Shown: positions 58,987 through 64,000 of the stretch, in pieces
How the letters are laid out: every line of letters begins with the position of its first letter
Position numbering within the stretch: position 1 is the first letter of the stretch
NCBI RefSeq assembly: GCF_001646665.1
Contig: NZ_LWBU01000091.1
Coordinates: 62,001-126,000 of the forward strand
Direction: 5' to 3'
DNA: 64,000 nt
Source of the DNA: Streptomyces noursei
Lineage (GTDB): Bacteria; Actinomycetota; Actinomycetes; Streptomycetales; Streptomycetaceae
The notes under the pieces: model-generated
Told to the model about the DNA's origin: nothing
Seen by the model: the letters and a program-made list of their open reading frames with translations, nothing else
Database searches by the model: none
Made by a program: the position numbers and the translations under genes

Positions 58987-60249
58987 ATGCACCGGACTGA
59001 AGTCGTCGTGACCGGACTCGGCGCGATCACACCGCTCGGCGCGGACGTCGCGTCCACCTGGGCCGCCCTGCTCGCCGGGGAATCCGGCATCCGCGGCGGC
59101 GTCCCGCACGGCCACGCGGACGCCGGCCTTCCCGACACCGCCGCGGGGACGATGGCGGTCGATCCCGCGGAGTTGCTGCCGCCGGTGCGGGCCAGGCGGC
59201 TCGACCGCTCACAGCAGGCCGCTCTGGTCGCGGCCGCCGAGGCCTGGGCCGACGCGGGGGCCCCGGAGGTGGATCCCGACCGGCTCGCGTCGGCGATCGG
59301 CACCGGCATCGGGGGCGTACAGACGCTGTTGAAGGAAGACGACGTTCTGGAGGCGTCCGGGACGCGGCGCGTCTCGCCCCGTACGGTCCCGATGCTCATG
59401 CCCAATGCGGCGGCGGCGCTGATAAGCATCGAATACGGCGCCCGGGCCGGCGCCTACACGCCCGTATCGGCGTGCTCCTCCGGTGCGGAGGCGATCGCCC
59501 TGGGGGCCAGGCTCATCCGTGCCGGCGAGGCGGACGTGGTGATCGCGGGCGGGACCGAGGCCGCGATCGCCCCGATCACCGTCGCCGGCTTCGCCCAGGC
59601 GAAGGCACTGTCACGGCATACGGCCGACCCCGCATCCGCGTCCCGGCCGTTCGCCGCGGACCGCGGCGGATTCGTCCTCAGCGAAGGCGCGGCCGTCATG
59701 GTGCTGGAAAGCGCCGAGCACGCCGGCGCCCGGGGCGCGCACGTCCACGCGGTCCTCGCCGGGGCCGGCATCGCCGCCGACGCCCACCACATCACGGCGC
59801 CCGCAGCCGACGGCTCCGGTCAGATCTCGGCCATGCGCAAGGCCCTCGCGCAGGCCGGTCTGGCCCCCGAGCAGATCAGCCACATCAACGCCCACGCCAC
59901 CGGGACTCCGGTCGGCGACGTCGCCGAGGCACACGCGATCGGGGAAGTCTTCGGCCGCGCCACCGTGACGGCCCCCAAGGCGGCGCTCGGTCATCTCTTC
60001 GGCGCCGCCGGCGCGATCGAAGCACTCGTCGCCGTCCTCAGTGTCGAGCACGGCGTCATCCCGCCGACCCGTAACCTCACCGCGGCCGGCGTCGATCCCG
60101 GCATCGACCTCGATGTCGTCGCGGAGCGACGGGACGTCCCCCAGCATGCCGTGCTCAGCAACTCCTTCGGCTTCGGCGGGCAGAACGTCTCACTCATCGT
60201 CACCGGTGCACGGCACCACACCTCCCCCACGACCCCGACGACACCCTGA
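58987..60249 (+). CDS. Beta-ketoacyl-ACP synthase, FabF (KAS II) type, lone copy
   Basis: This 420-aa protein is read from ATG at 58987 with GAGG upstream; an upstream ATG in frame overlaps the operator. It has the KAS II catalytic triad: Cys163 in VSACSSGAEAI, His in NAHATGTPVGD and His in KAALGHLFGAAGA. It extends acyl chains with malonyl-ACP in fatty acid synthesis. No fabD, acpP or fabH is adjacent, so it is separate from the housekeeping fab cluster. Duplicate FabF under a TetR repressor could adjust fatty acids or give insensitivity to FabF inhibitors, an inference. Confidence 0.9.
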   Translation: MHRTEVVVTGLGAITPLGADVASTWAALLAGESGIRGGVPHGHADAGLPDTAAGTMAVDPAELLPPVRARRLDRSQQAALVAAAEAWADAGAPEVDPDRLASAIGTGIGGVQTLLKEDDVLEASGTRRVSPRTVPMLMPNAAAALISIEYGARAGAYTPVSACSSGAEAIALGARLIRAGEADVVIAGGTEAAIAPITVAGFAQAKALSRHTADPASASRPFAADRGGFVLSEGAAVMVLESAEHAGARGAHVHAVLAGAGIAADAHHITAPAADGSGQISAMRKALAQAGLAPEQISHINAHATGTPVGDVAEAHAIGEVFGRATVTAPKAALGHLFGAAGAIEALVAVLSVEHGVIPPTRNLTAAGVDPGIDLDVVAERRDVPQHAVLSNSFGFGGQNVSLIVTGARHHTSPTTPTTP

Positions 60250-60362
60250 CCGACGCCGACGCCCGCGGCCCGGCGGTGCGCCGACCGGGCACGCCCCATG
60301 GGTGGTCGTCCCCCACTCCGGGTCCGGCCGTCCCCGGGGCGGAGCGGCGCCGGCGCCCGACG

Positions 60363-62105
60363 TCAGGGGCGGGGGACGTTGCGCAGGTTGGAGCGGGCCA
60401 TCTGGAGCATCCGGCCCACTCCCCCGTCCAGCACGATCTTGCTGGCGGACAGGGCGAAGCCGGTCACCATCTCCGACTTGATCTTCGGGGGGATGGACAG
60501 GGCGTTGGGGTCGGTGACCACGTCGACGAGCGCCGGACCCTTGTGCCGGAAGGCGTCCTTGAACGCGCCGGCCAGGTCCTTCGGCTTCTCCACCCGGACG
60601 CCGTACGCACCGGCGGCGCGGGCGATCGCCGCGAAGTCCGGGTTGAGGTTGGTGGTGCCGTACGACGGCAGGCCCGCCACCAGCATCTCCAGCTCGACCA
60701 TGCCCAGCGACGAATTGTCGAACAGCACGACCTTCACCGGCAGGTCGTGCTGGACCAGACTGAGGAAGTCGCCCATCAGCATGGAGAACCCGCCGTCGCC
60801 GGACATGGAGACGACCTGCCGCCGGCGGTCGGTGAACTGCGCGCCGATCGCCTGCGGCAGGGCGTTGGCCATCGAGCCGTGGCTGAAGGAACCGATGATC
60901 CGGCGCCGCCCGTTGGGGGTGAGGTAGCGGGCCGCCCACACGTTGCACATCCCGGTGTCCACGGTGAAGACCGCGTCGTCGTCGGCGATCTCGTCGAGGA
61001 CGGACGCCACGTACTCGGGGTGGATCGGCCGGTGCTTCTCCACCTTCCGGGTGTACGCCCTGACGACCCCCTCCAGCGCGTCGGCGTGCTTCTTGAGCAT
61101 CTTGTCGAGGAACCTGCGGTCCGTCTTCGGCCGCACCCGGGGGATGAGGCAGCGCAGAGTCTCGCGCACGTCGCCCCAGACCGCGAGGTCGAGCTTGGAG
61201 CGGCGGCCGAGGTGCTCGGGCCGCACGTCCACCTGGACGATCTTCACGTCGTCGGGCAGGAAGGCGTTGTACGGGAAGTCGGTGCCCAGCAGGATCAGCA
61301 GGTCGCACTCGTGCGTGGCCTCGTAGGCGGCGCCGTAGCCGAGGAGTCCGCTCATCCCCACGTCGTAGGGGTTGTCGTACTGGATCCACTCCTTGCCGCG
61401 CAGCGCGTGCCCGACGGGCGACTTGATCCGCTCCGCGAACTGCATCACCTCCGCGTGGGCGCCCTTCGTGCCGCTGCCGCAGAACAGCGTGACCCGGTCC
61501 GCGTCGTCGATGAGCCGGACCAGGGCGTCGATCTCCGCGTCACCGGGGCGGACGGTGGGGCGCGAGGTGACCAGCGCGTGCTCCACCGCCTTCTCCGGGG
61601 CCGGCTCGGAGGCGATGTCGCCGGGCAGGGCCACCACGCTCACGCCGCCGCGCCCGACGGCGTGCTGGATGGCCGTCTGGAGCAGCCGGGGCATCTGCTT
61701 GGGGCTGGAGATCAGTTCGCTGTAGTGGCTGCACTCCTGGAACAGCCGGTCGGGGTGGGTCTCCTGGAAGTAGCCGAGCCCGATCTCGCCGGAGGGGATG
61801 TGGGAGGCGAGGGCCAGCACGGGGGCCATCGAGCGGTGCGCGTCGTAGAGACCGTTGATGAGGTGGAGGTTCCCGGGTCCGCAGGAGCCGGCGCAGGCGG
61901 CGAGGCCGCCGGTGATCTGCGCCTCGGCGCCGGCCGCGAACGCGGCGGTCTCCTCGTGCCGGACCTGGATCCAGTCGATGCCGCGGGTACGGCGGATGGC
62001 GTCGACGACGGGGTTCAGGCTGTCGCCGACGACCCCGTACAGCCGTTGCACACCGGCGCGGACCAGGATGTCGACGAACTGTTCTGCCACATTCTGTTTG
62101 GCCAT
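60363..62105 (-). CDS. poxB: Thiamine-diphosphate-dependent pyruvate dehydrogenase/oxidase, PoxB-like
   Basis: This 580-aa protein has the three-domain TPP-enzyme layout: N-terminal PYR domain with catalytic Glu (IQVRHEETAAFAAGAEA), central FAD/Rossmann region, and C-terminal PP domain with the GDG...N motif (SMSGDGGFSMLMGDFLSLVQ, VVLFDNSSLGMVELEMLVAG). The length and motifs match pyruvate:quinone oxidoreductase PoxB, which decarboxylates pyruvate to acetate and passes electrons to quinones. It is 27 bp downstream of the PP2C-like gene on the same strand, so a shared transcript is likely. Confidence 0.9.
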   Translation of the reverse strand: MAKQNVAEQFVDILVRAGVQRLYGVVGDSLNPVVDAIRRTRGIDWIQVRHEETAAFAAGAEAQITGGLAACAGSCGPGNLHLINGLYDAHRSMAPVLALASHIPSGEIGLGYFQETHPDRLFQECSHYSELISSPKQMPRLLQTAIQHAVGRGGVSVVALPGDIASEPAPEKAVEHALVTSRPTVRPGDAEIDALVRLIDDADRVTLFCGSGTKGAHAEVMQFAERIKSPVGHALRGKEWIQYDNPYDVGMSGLLGYGAAYEATHECDLLILLGTDFPYNAFLPDDVKIVQVDVRPEHLGRRSKLDLAVWGDVRETLRCLIPRVRPKTDRRFLDKMLKKHADALEGVVRAYTRKVEKHRPIHPEYVASVLDEIADDDAVFTVDTGMCNVWAARYLTPNGRRRIIGSFSHGSMANALPQAIGAQFTDRRRQVVSMSGDGGFSMLMGDFLSLVQHDLPVKVVLFDNSSLGMVELEMLVAGLPSYGTTNLNPDFAAIARAAGAYGVRVEKPKDLAGAFKDAFRHKGPALVDVVTDPNALSIPPKIKSEMVTGFALSASKIVLDGGVGRMLQMARSNLRNVPRP

Positions 62106-62132
62106 GCGTCCATCAAGTCACGGTGTCCGCGA

Positions 62133-63374
62133 TCACGCCTCCCAGATCGCCGCAGCCGTACGGTCATCGGCGTACCCCTTCACCCTCAGCTGGGTGTCCG
62201 CCAGGAACTGTGCCAGGCCGGGCGGTTCGCCGGTGGCCCAGCGTCCGGCCAGTTCCTCTGCGAGGGCGGGCTCTCCGCGCAGCGGCTCGGCCAGCCCGCG
62301 GGCGGCGAGCAGCAGCGTGTCGCCGGGCCGGGCGACGGAGGCGCGGAAGCGGAACGGCTCGGCGGGCGGCGGTACGGGCGCGTCGACGTGCGGGGCCGGG
62401 GGTGTCGTGATGCCGAGGTCCATGGTCAGCCGGTCGCCCTGCGCCGTCTCGGCCGGCGGCGATCCGTAGCCGATCACGGGCTCACCGGTGAGGGCGGCCG
62501 GTTCGGGGACGGGTGGTTCGATGTCCTGCCAGACGCCGTCGCGCAGGCGGAACAGACCCCCCTCGCCGACGCCGAAGAACACCCGGGTGCGGCAGCCGGG
62601 GTCGGCGGTCAGCAGCAGGCAGCGCAGCCCCGCGGTGTACTCGTCGGGGGCGAGGCCCAGGTCGGCGGCGCGGGCGCGGAGCCGGCCGTAGGAGCGGTCG
62701 GTGAGCCGGTGCAGTCCGGACTTGAGGTCGCGGCGGCGGCCGGCGCGGATGTCCTCGGCGAGCCGCCCGTGGCTGCGGCCGACGGCCTCGCCGATCCAGC
62801 GGCAGGCGTCGGCGGCGGCGAGGTGGGCGCCCGCGTACGGGCGGGCCCCGGTGGCGACCGCGACCAGCACCAGCGCGGCGTCGCCGGAGCCGAAGCGGGC
62901 GGTGAGCAGCGCGTCGCGGCGGGGCTCGCCGCGGTGGCGGGCGGAGTCGCCCCGCACGGAGGCGGCCCGCAGGGTGTACGTGCCGTAACGGGCGCCGTCC
63001 AGGACGGTGTCGGCGACGAGCTCGTCCAGCTCCTGCGGCCGGGCCGGGGGCAGCGCGGTCGGTTCGGCCTCGTAGGTGGGCGGTCCGTCGCCGACGTACT
63101 CCGGGCGCGGGCGCGGCAGGCGGGCGGCCGGTCGCGGGCCGGCCGGGAAGGTGCGCGGGGTGCCCGGGGGCCCGTCCGCCCGGTCCTTGGGCTCCCAGGG
63201 GGCGCGGTTACGGCCCGGCGGTCCGGCGGAGGCGCCGGGCGCCGGGCGGGAGCGGTCGTGGAGCGTGCCGCCCGGTCCGGTCGGGGCCGTGTCCGGGGCG
63301 GTGTCGTCGTACAGCTTGTCCCACCAGTCGTCCCCGCCGGTGGTGGGCGTCTCCCCCTGTGGGCTCATGCCCAT
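62133..63374 (-). CDS. PP2C-like protein phosphatase domain protein
   Basis: This 413-aa protein is read from ATG at 63374 (MGMSPQGE; ATG at 63368 is also possible). The first 110 residues are Pro/Gly/Asp-rich and disordered. A PP2C-like (PrpC) fold follows (VRGDSARHRGEPRRDALLTA, RFGSGDAALVLVAVATG, PGDTLLLAARGLAE), but the usual metal-binding Asp-Gly pair is not clear, so activity is uncertain. It lies upstream of poxB in the same orientation and diverges from the gene at 63624. Confidence 0.75.
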   Translation of the reverse strand: MGMSPQGETPTTGGDDWWDKLYDDTAPDTAPTGPGGTLHDRSRPAPGASAGPPGRNRAPWEPKDRADGPPGTPRTFPAGPRPAARLPRPRPEYVGDGPPTYEAEPTALPPARPQELDELVADTVLDGARYGTYTLRAASVRGDSARHRGEPRRDALLTARFGSGDAALVLVAVATGARPYAGAHLAAADACRWIGEAVGRSHGRLAEDIRAGRRRDLKSGLHRLTDRSYGRLRARAADLGLAPDEYTAGLRCLLLTADPGCRTRVFFGVGEGGLFRLRDGVWQDIEPPVPEPAALTGEPVIGYGSPPAETAQGDRLTMDLGITTPPAPHVDAPVPPPAEPFRFRASVARPGDTLLLAARGLAEPLRGEPALAEELAGRWATGEPPGLAQFLADTQLRVKGYADDRTAAAIWEA

Positions 63375-63623
63375 AATTGTCGACCGCGCGGGGCGTACGA
63401 AAACGGGCATCCGGAAAAGTGGTCCGCCGGGCGACCCCACCCCCCACGGGAAGGACGCCCGGCGGACCGGCGTGATCGACGCACGTCATACGCGCGGACC
63501 ACGGTCCGGGGGATGAGCGGACTTCGAGAGTAGACCGCTTTGGTCAAATCGTGAACAGAATGTCCACGGAGTGAGAGCGGCGGGGAACGGCGGACGCCGG
63601 AGGGCGACGAGGGGGTACCAGGG

Positions 63624-64000
63624 GTGCTGGCGGCGATAGGGCTCGACGAGCGGCAGGAGGCGGCGTACCGGGCGCTGGTCGCGCTGGGTGCGGCGGACGT
63701 GACGGACCTGGCGCACCGGCTGGGGCTGACGGAGGCGGAGACGGAACGGGCGCTGCGGCGCCTGGAGTCGCGCGGGCTGGCGGCCGGGTCGCCCGCGCGC
63801 GCCGGGCGATGGGTGGCGGCGCCGCCGGGGGTGGCGCTGGGGGCGCTGCTGACCCGGCAGCGGCAGGAACTGGAGCGGGCGCAGGCGGCCGCGGCCCGGC
63901 TGGCGGAGGAGTACCGGGCGGAGGCGGCGGAGTGCGCCGTGCCGGACCTCGTGGAGGTGGTGACCGGTGCGGCCGCGGTGGAGCACCGGCTGGACCAGCT
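63624..64000 (+). CDS. Helix-turn-helix regulator, TrmB/LuxR-like (3' end outside window)
   Basis: GTG at 63624 opens a frame that runs past the right edge. The N-terminus MLAAIGLDERQEAAYRALVA, LGAADVTDLAHRLGLTEAET and ERALRRLESRGLAA is a TrmB-type winged helix, followed by a helical stretch (RQRQELERAQAAAARLAEEY). In Streptomyces this N-terminus is found on regulators that end with a LuxR HTH; that part would be outside the window. Confidence 0.75.
   Translation, partial: MLAAIGLDERQEAAYRALVALGAADVTDLAHRLGLTEAETERALRRLESRGLAAGSPARAGRWVAAPPGVALGALLTRQRQELERAQAAAARLAEEYRAEAAECAVPDLVEVVTGAAAVEHRLDQ

Noticed and set aside
60276-63533. 1085-codon plus-strand frame opposite poxB and the PP2C-like gene
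   Set aside because: Composition is Val/Gly/Arg/His-rich and it covers two real genes of the opposite strand and their gap, so it is a GC shadow.

Overview
The window is about 64 kb of very GC-rich DNA. Its third-codon GC bias, short ATGA/GTGA overlaps, GTG/TTG starts and gene families (DUF3618, DUF5709, DUF2637, MAB_1171c-type membrane protein, RsbW-like ATPase, PucR, DmdR-type iron boxes) point to Streptomyces or a close relative. It reads as chromosome with a dense load of specialised-metabolism and catabolic genes. I saw no transposase, integrase, CRISPR array, rRNA or tRNA. All names come from reading the sequence; no database search was run.

Layout. 1-1.8 kb: stress/holin-type membrane genes. 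2.1-5.4 kb: a TetR regulator, an MAB_1171c-type membrane protein and an XRE plus ImmA/IrrE-metalloprotease pair. 5.4-10.0 kb (minus): a two-gene unit of a Rossmann epimerase/reductase and an AT-less polyketide-type protein, ketosynthase-ACP-alpha-oxoamine synthase. 10.3-23.2 kb: a complete iron locus under two iron boxes, with a siderophore ABC importer, an MFS exporter and an NIS siderophore operon (two IucA/IucC synthetases, a PLP decarboxylase, an N-acyltransferase and an N-hydroxylase). A third iron box at 53.3 kb precedes an FhuF-like ferric-siderophore reductase.

23.4-29.3 kb: a GNAT, a phosphoribosyltransferase, a lone cytochrome oxidase subunit I, a tandem-IclR regulator and glutaminase. 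29.3-33.5 kb (minus): a PaoABC-like molybdenum aldehyde/purine oxidoreductase with a DUF5709 protein. 33.7-37.2 kb: a 54-aa small protein, a catalase-fold-like protein, a YbdK-type glutamate-cysteine ligase and an Eis-like acetyltransferase. 37.3-46.1 kb: a purine catabolism unit of XdhC chaperone, NCS2 permease and three xanthine dehydrogenase subunits, with a divergent PucR regulator.

47.1-49.8 kb (minus): a lasso peptide cluster (precursor, cyclase, RRE protein, protease). The 15-residue core LLGLAGNDRLVLSKN is the sequence I recognise as citrulassin A, whose Arg9 is known to be converted to citrulline by an enzyme encoded elsewhere. 50.4-56 kb: a TPR protein, a beta-propeller-like protein with a GntR regulator, the FhuF-like protein, a DUF2637 membrane protein and an RsbW-like ATPase. 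56.3-64 kb: a membrane-anchored PAF-acetylhydrolase-like hydrolase, a TetR regulator divergent from a lone FabF-type ketosynthase with two near-identical operators between them, a PoxB-type pyruvate oxidase, a PP2C-like phosphatase and the start of a TrmB/LuxR-type regulator.

Most notable are the KS-ACP-alpha-oxoamine synthase unit, the citrulassin cluster with its unusual cyclase/RRE gene overlap, the three-box iron regulon, and the paired TetR operators.
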